Shown: positions 22,545-32,065, numbered from the stretch's first letter. The stretch is DNA of 64,000 bases from Alcaligenaceae bacterium (GCA_013416435.1 JACCEN010000008.1:62001-126000), one strand, 5' to 3'. The notes: a model not told the origin generated them from the sequence alone. Translations and numbers: made by a program.

Positions 22545-23678
22545 ATGAGTGCAAGCATGAGAACACCGATCGCCCATGACAAACGACAGCGCGCATGGGT
22601 AGCTGAGGATCTGGCAGGAGATGATCGATGGATCCATCGCCTATCGCCCGATGCAATATCCGGCTTCGAAAGAGCTCTGCGGCATTTCAAAGCCACAGGC
22701 AGTTCGCTTCTTGGGATGACGCACGAAGCGTTCCCTCTGGAAGGCGCCGCGTTGGAAGCGGTGCGTCAAGCTGTGGATCGCACTCAGCGTGACTACGGCT
22801 TGTGCTTGATGAAAGGTTTTCCCGTCAGCGAATGGGGGGAGGAAGACGCTCGGCGTGTCTTTTGGGGTGTCGGTTTATATGCAGGTGTAGCGCGCACTCA
22901 GAATAAAGCGAGCGACATCATTTCCGATGTGCGTGATGCGGGGGGAGAATACCGGGGGTTCAACGGACGAGGTTACAACACCAACGCGGCCTTGGACTTT
23001 CACTGCGATTTTTCGGATCTGGTGGCGCTGCTTTGCCTCAATCCAGCCAAATCCGGAGGAGAAAGCCTGGTCACCAGCTCCATGGCTTTGCATGATGAAA
23101 TCGGACGCCGGGCACCGGAACTTCTGGCAGTCTTGTACCGGCCGTTCTACCATAGCCTTCAAGGAGGGCAAGCTGCGGGTGAAGCGCCATATTACGGTTG
23201 CCCCATATTTGGTGCCAGGGGTGGTTACTTCGCGGCCCGTTGCAATCGCAAGAATATTACGGCTGCGCAGGAGCGCTTCCCAGAAGTTCCTCGGCTGACA
23301 GAGCTGCAAAATCGCGCACTGGATATGATCGATGAACTTGTTGCCAGCGATGAGCTTTGCTATCACATGGTACTTGAGCGAGGGGATTTGCAGCTGTTGA
23401 ATAACCACAGTACCTTGCATTCGCGCTCGGCATTCCAGGACTTCGAAGAGCAGGCGATGAAGCGGCATCTACTACGCCTATGGCTTGCGTTGCCTCAGGC
23501 GCCCGCATTGCCCGAGGGATGGCGCAACGGTTACGGTGCCACGGAGGCGGGTGTGGTCCGTGGCGGCATGCGTGGTTCGGGCATCACACCTGAATTTCTC
23601 GCATACGAGGCGCGAACAATCCGATGGCATGAAATGACGCAGGACCCACGCTATCAGCAGGCCTGGGTCGATGGCTAG
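22545..23678 (+). CDS. TauD/TfdA-like Fe(II)/2-oxoglutarate dioxygenase
   Basis: The 377-residue protein has the clavaminate-synthase-like fold signature. H153 and D155 form the HxD iron motif (DFHCDFSD), a distal histidine lies in NNHSTLHSR (H288 or H292) and arginines at 307 and 311 could bind 2-oxoglutarate. The expected chemistry is oxidative hydroxylation of a small acid coupled to decarboxylation of 2-oxoglutarate. A TAGGAG ribosome binding site supports the start. It is convergent with the aconitase gene. It may prepare or trim the substrate of the cluster, but the substrate is not known. Confidence 0.82.
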   Translation: MSASMRTPIAHDKRQRAWVAEDLAGDDRWIHRLSPDAISGFERALRHFKATGSSLLGMTHEAFPLEGAALEAVRQAVDRTQRDYGLCLMKGFPVSEWGEEDARRVFWGVGLYAGVARTQNKASDIISDVRDAGGEYRGFNGRGYNTNAALDFHCDFSDLVALLCLNPAKSGGESLVTSSMALHDEIGRRAPELLAVLYRPFYHSLQGGQAAGEAPYYGCPIFGARGGYFAARCNRKNITAAQERFPEVPRLTELQNRALDMIDELVASDELCYHMVLERGDLQLLNNHSTLHSRSAFQDFEEQAMKRHLLRLWLALPQAPALPEGWRNGYGATEAGVVRGGMRGSGITPEFLAYEARTIRWHEMTQDPRYQQAWVDG

Positions 23679-23688
23679 GCAAGTGAAA

Positions 23689-23729
23689 CACCGGCACAGC
23701 CGGTGCGGGCTCGATATGCATTGATGCAT
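23689..23729. terminator. Hairpins between convergent dioxygenase and aconitase genes
   Basis: A 7-bp stem CACCGGC/GCCGGTG with a three-base loop (23689-23705) and a second element ATGCAT-TG-ATGCAT (23716-23729) lie between the two stop codons. There is no long T run, so bidirectional terminator function is only likely. Confidence 0.4.
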
Positions 23730-23741
23730 GAAGGGATGGAT

Positions 23742-26417
23742 TTACTCCTGTAGCGCTTTGTTTTCGGACAGCTTTTGCCTGAGCACATAATGAAGGATGC
23801 CGCCTTGCTGGAAGTAATCGATTTCGACCTGCGTATCCAATCGTACATGCAATGGTATCGCCACCTTGGATCCGTCCATACGAGTCATCACGCAATCGAC
23901 CATATCAAGCGGTTTCAGGCCACCGGAAATGCCCACTATGCTGAATATTTCATCTCCTTTTAGCGCAAGGCTTTTACGGTTTACATTGTCCGGGAACTGG
24001 AGGGGCAGCACACCCATGCAGAGTAGGTTTGATCGGTGAATCCGTTCAAAAGATTCTGCAATCACCGCGCGCACGCCAAGCAAGCGGGTGCCTTTCGCTG
24101 CCCAGTCTCGTGATGAGCCCGCTCCATATTCCTTACCGCCTATTATCACGAGAGGCACTCCTTCCCTCCTGTACTGCTCGGCGGCCGAGCAAATTGCCGT
24201 CCGGACGCTTGCTGGATGAAGTAGCGTGGAGCTACCTGTAACGTCCGGGGTCATCTCGTTGCGGATATGAATGTTTGCAAAAGTGCCCCGAACCATTACG
24301 TCATGGTTTAACCGGCGGGCGGCATAGCTGACAAAGTCCGACGGATTGACGCCGAGGCTTTCCAGATACTCTGCCGCTGGCGTGCCAGCCGATATGACGC
24401 CGATAGGCGAAATATGGTCAGTGGTCAACATGTCGCCAAAGATCCCGAGGACTCTTGCATTCAAGATATCTTCGGAGACAGACGATTGAAGCGCGACATT
24501 ATCGAGAAAGGGGGGGCGACGGATAAATGTACTTTCGTCATTCCATGGAAAGGTTGGCGCATCGGTGACAGCAAGCTGGTCCCATTCTGCGCTCCCTTTC
24601 AAGATATTCTTGTATTGCGCCTGGTACATGTCCGTCGTGATGGATTCATGTGTGGCTTTACGAATCGATTGATCATCCGGCCAGATATCCCGCAAGTAGA
24701 CGGGCGAGCCGTTCCTATCGCTCCCCAGAGGCTCGTTCGTCAAATCTATTGCCATCGTTCCCGCCAACGCATAGGCGATTACAAGCGGTGGCGAGGCTAG
24801 GAAGTTTGCTCTGACTTTAGGGTGGACCCGCCCTTCAAAGTTACGATTTCCTGAGATTACGGATGCCACGACAAGATTTTCGTCAAGGAGCTGGGCATCT
24901 ACTTCTTTGGGCAGTGGCCCAGAGTTCCCCATGCAAGTCATGCACCCGAATCCCGCCACATTGAACCCGAGAGCGTCTAGTGACGTCTGCAAACCGCTGG
25001 CTTCTAGATACGCCGCCACGACCTTTGAGCCCGGCGACAACGATGTCTTGACCCATGGCTTGGACATCAAGCCCGCTGCGACGGCATTCCGGGCCAGCAG
25101 CCCGGCAGTGATCATGGAGGAAGGATTCGCCGTGTTGGTACAGCTCGTAATCGCGGCTAACACGACATCGCCATTTTGCAGCTGGTTCGTTAAGTGGGCA
25201 GGCGACGAAGGTGCAAGAGGAGCCAAGGCCGAGAACGCAATTGGGGCCGCAGCCAGATCGACACGCTGATGAGGTCGGCTAGGACCGGCTACGCTTGGTG
25301 CTACGTTTTCCAGGTTGATGTCTACAAAGCTGGTATACAGGTTGTTGTCTGCTTGCGTGTCGTCCCGCCAAAGTCCCTGCAGCTTCGCATATGCTCGAAC
25401 AACCTCGATATGCGATGATGGCCTTCCGGTCAGGGCCAAATAGCGTAAGGTTTCATCATCGACTGGAAAAAACCCGACGGTTGCGCCGGTTTCAGGTGCC
25501 ATATTGGCAATGGTGGCACGGTCAGACAAGCTGAGGCTGTTGAGTCCAGGGCCAAGAAACTCAACGAATTTGCCGGCAAGTGCCTGTTGGCGCAGTATCT
25601 GTGTTATCGACAACACGATATCGGTAGACGTAACGCCAGGGCGTGGCTTGCCAAGGAGGCGGCAGCCAATGACTTCCGGAATGGCGAGGCTAACAGGCTC
25701 TCCCAAGGAAACCGCTGTCCCTTCTAGCCCCCCTACTCCCCAGCCAAGTACCGACAGGGCATTGATCATGGGAGTGTGGCTGTCCATGCCGATCAAGGTA
25801 TCGGGTATCGCCCAGGTCTCACCATTCGTCTCAACTATCTCGACTACGTTTGCGAGATATTCAAGGTTGATCTGATGGCATATTCCGCTACCGGGTGGAA
25901 ATATCCGCAACCCGTCAAAAGCTCGAGACGCCCAGCGCAGGAAGCTGTAGCGTTCTGCGTTTCGCTTCATTTCGAGGGCATGATTGATCAGCGCCGCGCC
26001 GGGCCGAGCATGTGCATCCACGGTTACCGAATGATCCACGAACAGATCGATTGGAATCTTCGGATTGATCCGGTGAGGGTTTCCTCCCAGATTGGCCATG
26101 GCGTCCCTCATGCACGCCAGGTCTCCCAGCAGCGGCAGGCCGGATGACTCCGGAATGATCATGCGTCGCGGATAGAAGCTGACCGCCGCGCCGGTTTGAC
26201 CCTCGTCCAGCCACTTTGCGAATGCGGAGAGGTCGGTAAGCCCGGAACTCGCAACTGAGCCGTGCCGTAGTGTGTTTTCCAACAGGATCTTCAGGCTTGC
26301 AGGCAGGCGGCTCGCATGTTTGAGACCTTGGCGCTCGACTCTTTTCAAGCTATAGAAACTGAGCGTAGTCCCACCCACATGAAACTGTTCGACGGTTTTA
26401 ACGGCGTTGATCCGCAT
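23742..26417 (-). CDS. Aconitase-family hydratase (AcnA-like, divergent)
   Basis: The 891-residue protein has the length and domain order of AcnA. The [4Fe-4S] cysteines are C426 (SCTNT), C492 and C495 (GCMTCMG). Conserved blocks GNRNFEGRVHP and GKEYGAGSSRDWAAKG are present. Several normally strict positions differ: GTDSHTTMIN reads GMDSHTPMIN, EYGAT reads ETGAT, and SRRGNHEVM reads AARRLNHDVM. This suggests a substrate other than citrate, such as a methylated tricarboxylate. The ATG at 26417 has GGAG seven bases upstream; earlier ATGs lack one. It is divergent from the PrpB-type lyase gene with an operator-like site between them. Confidence 0.88.
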   Translation of the reverse strand: MRINAVKTVEQFHVGGTTLSFYSLKRVERQGLKHASRLPASLKILLENTLRHGSVASSGLTDLSAFAKWLDEGQTGAAVSFYPRRMIIPESSGLPLLGDLACMRDAMANLGGNPHRINPKIPIDLFVDHSVTVDAHARPGAALINHALEMKRNAERYSFLRWASRAFDGLRIFPPGSGICHQINLEYLANVVEIVETNGETWAIPDTLIGMDSHTPMINALSVLGWGVGGLEGTAVSLGEPVSLAIPEVIGCRLLGKPRPGVTSTDIVLSITQILRQQALAGKFVEFLGPGLNSLSLSDRATIANMAPETGATVGFFPVDDETLRYLALTGRPSSHIEVVRAYAKLQGLWRDDTQADNNLYTSFVDINLENVAPSVAGPSRPHQRVDLAAAPIAFSALAPLAPSSPAHLTNQLQNGDVVLAAITSCTNTANPSSMITAGLLARNAVAAGLMSKPWVKTSLSPGSKVVAAYLEASGLQTSLDALGFNVAGFGCMTCMGNSGPLPKEVDAQLLDENLVVASVISGNRNFEGRVHPKVRANFLASPPLVIAYALAGTMAIDLTNEPLGSDRNGSPVYLRDIWPDDQSIRKATHESITTDMYQAQYKNILKGSAEWDQLAVTDAPTFPWNDESTFIRRPPFLDNVALQSSVSEDILNARVLGIFGDMLTTDHISPIGVISAGTPAAEYLESLGVNPSDFVSYAARRLNHDVMVRGTFANIHIRNEMTPDVTGSSTLLHPASVRTAICSAAEQYRREGVPLVIIGGKEYGAGSSRDWAAKGTRLLGVRAVIAESFERIHRSNLLCMGVLPLQFPDNVNRKSLALKGDEIFSIVGISGGLKPLDMVDCVMTRMDGSKVAIPLHVRLDTQVEIDYFQQGGILHYVLRQKLSENKALQE

Positions 26418-26464
26418 ATTTGACTCCATGCTTGTCATAATTGTGATGTCTAAATTATAGCCAT

Positions 26465-26478
26465 AATTGTTGACAATT
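26465..26478. promoter_or_regulatory. Putative GntR-family operator, site 2
   Basis: AATTGT-TG-ACAATT is a perfect inverted repeat between the divergent aconitase and lyase genes. It matches site 1 (22436) and site 3 (32066). It is the best match of the three. Confidence 0.55.
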
Positions 26479-26524
26479 TAGTAAACAGACATATAGACTT
26501 ATTTAAAGCAACTGTTTTTACGAA

Positions 26525-26542
26525 AGCGTCCTTAAGGACGCT
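26525..26542. promoter_or_regulatory. 18-bp perfect palindrome upstream of the lyase gene
   Basis: AGCGTCC-TTAA-GGACGCT lies 34 bp before the lyase start codon. It could be a second protein-binding site or a leader hairpin. Nothing similar was seen elsewhere in the window. Confidence 0.45.
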
Positions 26543-26576
26543 CGGCATTCTTTACTCTTACTTCGAGGCCATCATC

Positions 26577-27461
26577 ATGTCGCCGAATTCAAACCGTCCT
26601 GCGGGTGCCCGCTTGCGCCAAGCCATAGCCGGCGACAGTCATCCGCTTCAGATCGTTGGTGCAGTGAACGCCCATCATGCGCTCTTGGCGCGTCAGGAAG
26701 GGTTCAAAGCCATTTATCTTTCGGGCGCGGGTGTTGCTTCCGTATCCCTGGGTATTCCGGATTTGGGCATCAGTACGATGGAAGACGTACTGACGGACGC
26801 GCGCCGGATAACGGACGTATGCGACCTGCCACTCCTCGTCGATGCAGACACCGGTTTTGGTCCGTCGCAATTCAACATAGCGCGTACCGTTCGCGCATTT
26901 GAAAAAGCCGGCGTCGCGGGCTTGCACATAGAAGATCAGGTGAGCCTTAAACGTTGCGGCCACCGACCGGGGAAGGTTGTCGTACCGATTCAAGAGATGG
27001 TAGACAGGATTAAGGCGGCCGTTGACGCGCGCCTCGATGGCTCTTTTGTGGTCATGGCCCGCATCGATGCACTTGCGTCAGAAGGATTCGAGTCGGCTGT
27101 CGAGCGGGCACAGCGCTGCTTAGAGGCGGGCGCCGATATGGTGTTTCCGGAAGCAATGCCTGAACTGCGCATGTATAAGGCGTTTGCTGAAGCAGTGCCC
27201 GCTCCGGTTCTTGCCAACATAACTGAATTTGGCAAGACCCCTCTTTTCTCGCTCGATGAACTCTCCGGCGCAGGCGTGAAGCTTGCACTGTACCCCGCAT
27301 CCGCATTTCGCGCGATGAACAAAGCCGCACAGAATGTTTATAGAACGATACGCGCGGAGGGAACGCAAAGGTCGGCCATCAATACCATGCAAACTCGCGA
27401 AGAGCTGTATCAGACGATCAATTACTACGCCTATGAGAATCAACTGGACTCGCAGGTGTGA
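26577..27461 (+). CDS. prpB: 2-methylisocitrate lyase (PrpB-type)
   Basis: The 294-residue member of the isocitrate lyase/PEP mutase superfamily closely follows PrpB along its whole length. The catalytic cysteine is C127 in KRCGHRPGK, the metal aspartates lie in VDAD at 88-91, and the tail keeps [15 protein letters not shown]. PrpB splits 2-methylisocitrate into pyruvate and succinate. The usual partners prpC, prpD, prpF and acnD are absent, and the adjacent aconitase-type gene is the likely source of substrate. It begins a plus-strand run that continues through the CoA-transferase and carboxylase genes. Confidence 0.85.
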   Translation: MSPNSNRPAGARLRQAIAGDSHPLQIVGAVNAHHALLARQEGFKAIYLSGAGVASVSLGIPDLGISTMEDVLTDARRITDVCDLPLLVDADTGFGPSQFNIARTVRAFEKAGVAGLHIEDQVSLKRCGHRPGKVVVPIQEMVDRIKAAVDARLDGSFVVMARIDALASEGFESAVERAQRCLEAGADMVFPEAMPELRMYKAFAEAVPAPVLANITEFGKTPLFSLDELSGAGVKLALYPASAFRAMNKAAQNVYRTIRAEGTQRSAINTMQTREELYQTINYYAYENQLDSQV

Positions 27462-27517
27462 TACGAGCCGGTCTTCGCTCGCATTCCTCTTTTTGATGTC
27501 ATCGGTAATAGGCAAAA

Positions 27518-28774
27518 ATGACGATAGCAAATGGCGGCGCTAGTACGCGATGCGGCCCTCTGACGGGATATCGAGTAATTGAGTTGGGCTCTACCGTGGC
27601 CGGACCCTTCTGCGCCCGTCTGATGGCGGACTTCGGAGCGGAGGTGATCAAGGTAGAGCAAAAAGAAGGCGATGCCGTCCGCGCCATGGGTGCTCAGAAA
27701 GAAGGGATGTCGCTGTATGGCGCCTCTATTTTCAGAAACAAGCATATCGTCTCCGTTGACCTTCGTTTGGAGGCCGGTAGGGATATCGTGCGGCGTTTAT
27801 GCGACGCTGCGGATATCGTTGTCGAAAACTTTCGTCCGGGCACATTGGAACAGTGGGGACTGGGGTACGAGGCACTATCAGCCACCAATCCAGGCATCAT
27901 TCTCGTGCGTATCAGCGGGTATGGGCAGGAAGGGCCTTACAGCCAGCGTCCGGGCTACGGCGTGGTTTGCGAAGCATTCAGCGGGATCCGGGAAATCACA
28001 GGAGATCCCGATAGGCCGCCCGCGCGCGTCGCAGTCCCGATGACGGACTACATAACTGGCCTGTATGGCGCATTCGGCGCAGTCATGGCGGCGCTCGAGC
28101 GTAGCAGGACTGGGCAGGGTCAAGTCGTGGACGCAGCACTCTATGAGACGGCATTCAGTTTTATGGAGCCTCATATTTCCGCGTATCAGCAACTAGGCTT
28201 GGTCGCCAAACGTTGTGGCTCCCGTTTGCCGGGGCACACCCCCAACACGCTGTATCCGACAGCGGACGCCCGCTACATACATATTACGGCGGGTTCGCAA
28301 AGCATTTTCAAGCGCTTGGTGAGCGCCATGGGTCAGCCATGGATACTGCAAGACTCGCGGTACGCCACCCCGACGAGCCGTTGCGCTCATGAAGATGCAA
28401 TGGACGCCCTGATAACCGATTGGACTCGATCCAAACATCTTGAGGAGCTTGAACAAATCCTTGAGAAAGCAGGCGTTCCGGCATCGAGAATATTCACGAT
28501 GCAAGACATTTTCATGGACGCGCACTACAGGCACCGGGAAACGATTATTGCCCCCGACCACCCTGAACTCGGGCCTGTAGCCATGGCCAACGTAGTGCCG
28601 CGGCTGTCCCGTACCCCGGGCAAGGTCCAGTGGGCGGGACACGACATTGGCGAAGACACGGAACTTATTCTAAAGAATCTGCTGGAGCTCGACGAAGCAG
28701 AAATCGAGGCGTTGGTCCAGGCGGAAGTCATTTACAAAAGCGGAAGTCGACAAGCTCTGGCGGACAGTCGATAG
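27518..28774 (+). CDS. Family III CoA-transferase (CaiB/BaiF type)
   Basis: The 418-residue protein has the CaiB/BaiF fold signatures, including DLRLEAGRD, VVENFRPGTLEQWGLGYE and the catalytic aspartate D177 in VPMTDYITGLYGA. Such enzymes move CoA between carboxylic acids without ATP. It lies 56 bp after the lyase gene and 35 bp before the biotinyl-protein gene. In this operon it may make the acyl-CoA that the carboxylase uses, or take CoA back from the carboxylated product. Confidence 0.9.
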   Translation: MTIANGGASTRCGPLTGYRVIELGSTVAGPFCARLMADFGAEVIKVEQKEGDAVRAMGAQKEGMSLYGASIFRNKHIVSVDLRLEAGRDIVRRLCDAADIVVENFRPGTLEQWGLGYEALSATNPGIILVRISGYGQEGPYSQRPGYGVVCEAFSGIREITGDPDRPPARVAVPMTDYITGLYGAFGAVMAALERSRTGQGQVVDAALYETAFSFMEPHISAYQQLGLVAKRCGSRLPGHTPNTLYPTADARYIHITAGSQSIFKRLVSAMGQPWILQDSRYATPTSRCAHEDAMDALITDWTRSKHLEELEQILEKAGVPASRIFTMQDIFMDAHYRHRETIIAPDHPELGPVAMANVVPRLSRTPGKVQWAGHDIGEDTELILKNLLELDEAEIEALVQAEVIYKSGSRQALADSR

Positions 28775-28809
28775 AACGCAACGATATCGATCGATACAGT
28801 GAGGAACCC

Positions 28810-29031
28810 ATGGAAGAAACACGAGTGGTATCGCCCGTAACGGGGACAGTATGGAAAATCGAGCGCCCTACGGGAGACAGAGTCGAAGAGGGAGACGTCA
28901 TCATGATTCTGGAGTCCATGAAGATGGAAATCCCCATTGAAGCAAGCTGTGCCGGCACCATTGCGATTTCCGGTATCGAGGTGGGCGCCAGCGTGGATGA
29001 AGACCAGCTTCTGTGCGTGATTGAATCATGA
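28810..29031 (+). CDS. Stand-alone biotinyl-domain protein (carboxyl carrier)
   Basis: This 73-residue protein is nothing but a biotinyl domain. The biotin-accepting lysine is K38 in ESMKMEIPI. It lacks the long N-terminal region of AccB. The ATG at 28810 follows a GAGGAA ribosome binding site; a longer frame from 28630 overlaps the CoA-transferase gene and is not biotinyl-like. Its stop overlaps the carboxyltransferase start by four bases, so carrier and transferase are translationally coupled. Confidence 0.92.
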   Translation: MEETRVVSPVTGTVWKIERPTGDRVEEGDVIMILESMKMEIPIEASCAGTIAISGIEVGASVDEDQLLCVIES

Positions 29032-30629
29032 AACGGATGATCTCGGAAATCGACGCGCTACGCCAGCCGCAGGACGACAAGTTCCCGGAGCTGACCTTCC
29101 GCCGGCTAGAGTCGCAGAAGATGGGCGGCGCCGCCGCTATCGAACGGCAGCATCAAGCCGGCCGGCTGACAGTGCGCGAACGCATAAGCGGGCTCGTGGA
29201 CGTTTCCAGTTTTCTTGAAGTCGGCTCGCTGGCAGGTACTGGTACATACAATGATGCCAATGTCCTCGTCTCAGTCACTCCCGCCCCTTATGTTGCGGGA
29301 CTCGCCCGGATAGACGGCCGTCCGGTGGCCGTAGGAGGCGAGGATTTCACCGTGCGCGGTGGCACTACTTTTGGCAGCTCGCGCCGTAAAGGCGGACAAG
29401 GCGGCTTCATAGAAGACCTCGCTCATCATTACCGTATTCCCTTAATCAATCTGATCGACGGAGCCGGCGGCAGTGTGACATCGTTAAAGCGCCGTGGGCA
29501 CGCCGTTTTTCCAGGCGTTCATGGCTTCGAGCGTTCGGTGGAATTGCTTGGGGAGGTGCCAGTGGTCTCCGCAGTCCTGGGCACAGCGGCTGGCGGTCCT
29601 GCTGGGCGAGCCATCCTTTCGCATTTTTCGGTGATGGTGCGCAATACGAGCCAGATATTTGCTGCTGGTCCCCCGGTCGTAAAACGTTCACTCGGGCAAA
29701 CGGTCGAAAAGAATGACCTGGGGGGAACGAAAGTCGCGGTGGATCAAGCCGGTACTATCCATAACAGCGCGGCGTCCGAGGACGAGGCATTTGAACAAAT
29801 ACGCCGATTCTTGAGCTTCATGCCCAACAATGTATGGGAGCTGCCTCCTGTCGCGGATTGCACAGATTCGATTCATCGCTCCGACGACCGTTTGGCGAAT
29901 ATCGTCCCAGAGAAACGTACGCAAGCGTACAACATGCATAAGCTTGTGGCCATGGTATGCGATGAAGGATCCGACTTCGAAATTCAGCCAACTTACGGCA
30001 AGTCGGTCATTACAATGCTGGCGCGTCTCGGAGGACGGCCCGTAGGGATCATCGCGAATAATCCGATGGTTTATGGCGGAGCCATGGATGTGCATTCCGC
30101 TCGCAAGCAAATTCACTTCATGGAGTTATGCGATACCTTCCATATTCCTTTAGTTTTCTTTGTGGATGTGCCCGGTTTCATGGTCGGCCTGAAGGCCGAG
30201 CAAGAAGGAACACTGCGTGAAGGAATGCGCGCTGTATATGTAGCCGGAAAGCTGAAGGTGCCCACTATCACTTTGGTAATTCGTAAATGCTACGGTATGG
30301 CGGGAATGGCCACATGCAACAAGAACGATATCGACCTGAAGCTTGCGTGGCCGTCTGCCGAATGGGGTTCTTTGCCCGTTGAGGGGGGGGTGGCGGCGGC
30401 GTTTCGCAAAGATATCATGTCCGCCCCGGATCCTGCCGCGCGAGAAAAGGAGATCGAGGCGGAGCTAAAGCCCTACGCATCGCCCTATCGAACCGCTGAA
30501 GCGTTTGCCGTAGAAGAAATTATTGACCCGCGGATGACTCGTCCAATTCTCTGTGAATTCATTGCCTTGGCCGAGGCTCGATTGCGAGCGGATGTCGGTT
30601 TGAAGCTTCGTTACGGCGTGCAGCCTTGA
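29028..30629 (+). CDS. Acyl-CoA carboxylase carboxyltransferase subunit
   Basis: The 533-residue protein is a fused two-crotonase carboxyltransferase of the propionyl-CoA/methylcrotonyl-CoA carboxylase beta type. Oxyanion-type glycine motifs are visible as TAAGGPAGRA in the N-half and KCYGMAGMA in the C-half. It transfers CO2 from carboxybiotin to an acyl-CoA. The substrate cannot be read from sequence alone. It lies between the 73-residue carrier and the biotin carboxylase, forming a three-polypeptide carboxylase. Confidence 0.9.
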   Translation: MKRMISEIDALRQPQDDKFPELTFRRLESQKMGGAAAIERQHQAGRLTVRERISGLVDVSSFLEVGSLAGTGTYNDANVLVSVTPAPYVAGLARIDGRPVAVGGEDFTVRGGTTFGSSRRKGGQGGFIEDLAHHYRIPLINLIDGAGGSVTSLKRRGHAVFPGVHGFERSVELLGEVPVVSAVLGTAAGGPAGRAILSHFSVMVRNTSQIFAAGPPVVKRSLGQTVEKNDLGGTKVAVDQAGTIHNSAASEDEAFEQIRRFLSFMPNNVWELPPVADCTDSIHRSDDRLANIVPEKRTQAYNMHKLVAMVCDEGSDFEIQPTYGKSVITMLARLGGRPVGIIANNPMVYGGAMDVHSARKQIHFMELCDTFHIPLVFFVDVPGFMVGLKAEQEGTLREGMRAVYVAGKLKVPTITLVIRKCYGMAGMATCNKNDIDLKLAWPSAEWGSLPVEGGVAAAFRKDIMSAPDPAAREKEIEAELKPYASPYRTAEAFAVEEIIDPRMTRPILCEFIALAEARLRADVGLKLRYGVQP

Positions 30630-30647
30630 ATTGCCAGGAACCCAGGC

Positions 30648-32036
30648 ATGACAGAAAAACTACTGATCGCGAATCGCGGGGAAATCGCGTGCCGCATTAT
30701 TCAAAGCTGCGCGCGTATCGGCATAAAAACCGTTGCTGTATATTCAGAAGCCGATCATGGCGCTCGTCACGTGGAGATGGCAGATGAAGCCGTTTTAATT
30801 GGAAACGCCAAGCTTCAAGAAAGCTATCTCAATGCCGACGTCATCGTGAAGGCGGCCAGGGAACGCGGCGCCTGTCTATTACACCCGGGGTACGGGTTCT
30901 TGGCGGAGAGCCCGAAATTTGCGAAAGCAGTCGAAGATGCCGGCATAACATGGGTGGGTCCTTCTGCAGCTGTTATCGAGGCAATGGGAGATAAAGAGCG
31001 AGCCAGGCAGATTGCCAAGCAAGCTGGCGTGCCGATTTTGCCTGGAAGCGGTCGGCTTGATTCGGCTAGCAACGACAGCGTCGCACTGGCTGCTCAAGAG
31101 GTTGGTTTCCCTTTGCTCGTCAAGGCTGTTGCCGGAGGCGGTGGAATAGGCATGCAATTGGTCCGGCAGCCACAAGACTTGTTGAGCGTTATGAAATCGG
31201 CACAATCGATGGCTGCAAAGGCTTTCGGAGACGCAGGTGTCTACCTGGAGCGGTTCATTCCGAATGCTCGGCATGTCGAGGTTCAAATATTCGGCTATGG
31301 AGACGGAACAGCCGTTCACTTGCATGATAGGGAGTGCTCCATTCAGCGCCGCTTTCAAAAGATCATAGAAGAGGCGCCGGCGCCCAACATACCGGATGCG
31401 GTGCGAACCAACCTCCAAAGCTCAGCTATCGCGCTTGCGGGTATTCAACGGTATAGCGGTGCTGGAACTGTCGAGTTCATTTACGACTGTGATCGAAAAA
31501 CCGCGTACTTCCTGGAGATGAATACCCGCATTCAGGTCGAGCATCCGGTAACAGAAATGATTACCGGTGTCGATATCGTGGCTTGGCAGATTTTGCATGC
31601 GCTGGGTCGTTTGGGACAGACTCTTCAGGATCGAATCCGTGTCGAAGGCCATGCCATTGAGTGCCGTCTATATGCCGAACAGCCAGAAAGAAATTTTCTT
31701 CCGTCCCCAGGCTTGGTTACCGCCCTGAAGTGGCCGGATGAAAACAGTGATTTGCGCGTCGACACAGGCATACGCACCGGTGACCGCATCACGCCGTTTT
31801 ATGATCCATTGATCGCAAAAATCATTGCTCGCGGCATCAACAGAGAGCAAACCATCGAAGCGTTGGCGCAAGCGTTAAAGCAGATCAACATAGAGGGTCT
31901 TCGCACCAACGTAGCCTTTCTTCGCGACGTTCTGACCGATCACCGCTTCAATTTCGGAATCGTGACAACCGATTTCGTCGAGAAATTCCATAAGGAACGC
32001 CTTGAGAAGGCTTCTCGGCCGTATGCTGCGCCATAG
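30648..32036 (+). CDS. Biotin carboxylase subunit of acyl-CoA carboxylase
   Basis: The 462-residue ATP-grasp enzyme carboxylates biotin with ATP and bicarbonate. The glycine-rich ATP loop AGGGGIGM is at 162-169 and the catalytic EMNTRIQVEHPVTE begins at 290. The length equals housekeeping AccC. No biotinyl domain is fused, since it is encoded separately at 28810. An AGGAA ribosome binding site precedes the start. It is the last enzyme gene of the run; the regulator gene follows 85 bp later behind its own operator-like site. Confidence 0.93.
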   Translation: MTEKLLIANRGEIACRIIQSCARIGIKTVAVYSEADHGARHVEMADEAVLIGNAKLQESYLNADVIVKAARERGACLLHPGYGFLAESPKFAKAVEDAGITWVGPSAAVIEAMGDKERARQIAKQAGVPILPGSGRLDSASNDSVALAAQEVGFPLLVKAVAGGGGIGMQLVRQPQDLLSVMKSAQSMAAKAFGDAGVYLERFIPNARHVEVQIFGYGDGTAVHLHDRECSIQRRFQKIIEEAPAPNIPDAVRTNLQSSAIALAGIQRYSGAGTVEFIYDCDRKTAYFLEMNTRIQVEHPVTEMITGVDIVAWQILHALGRLGQTLQDRIRVEGHAIECRLYAEQPERNFLPSPGLVTALKWPDENSDLRVDTGIRTGDRITPFYDPLIAKIIARGINREQTIEALAQALKQINIEGLRTNVAFLRDVLTDHRFNFGIVTTDFVEKFHKERLEKASRPYAAP

Positions 32037-32065
32037 CACTTATTGTTCAGCATTTCATGCTTCAT

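Noticed and set aside
26577-27461. The island read as an ordinary propionate (2-methylcitrate cycle) operon.
   Set aside because: Only the lyase fits; the methylcitrate synthase, dehydratase and isomerase genes are missing and a CoA-transferase plus carboxylase are present instead.
28630-28809. An N-terminal extension of the biotinyl protein starting at 28630.
   Set aside because: It lies inside the CoA-transferase gene in another frame and is not biotinyl-like; the ATG at 28810 has a ribosome binding site.
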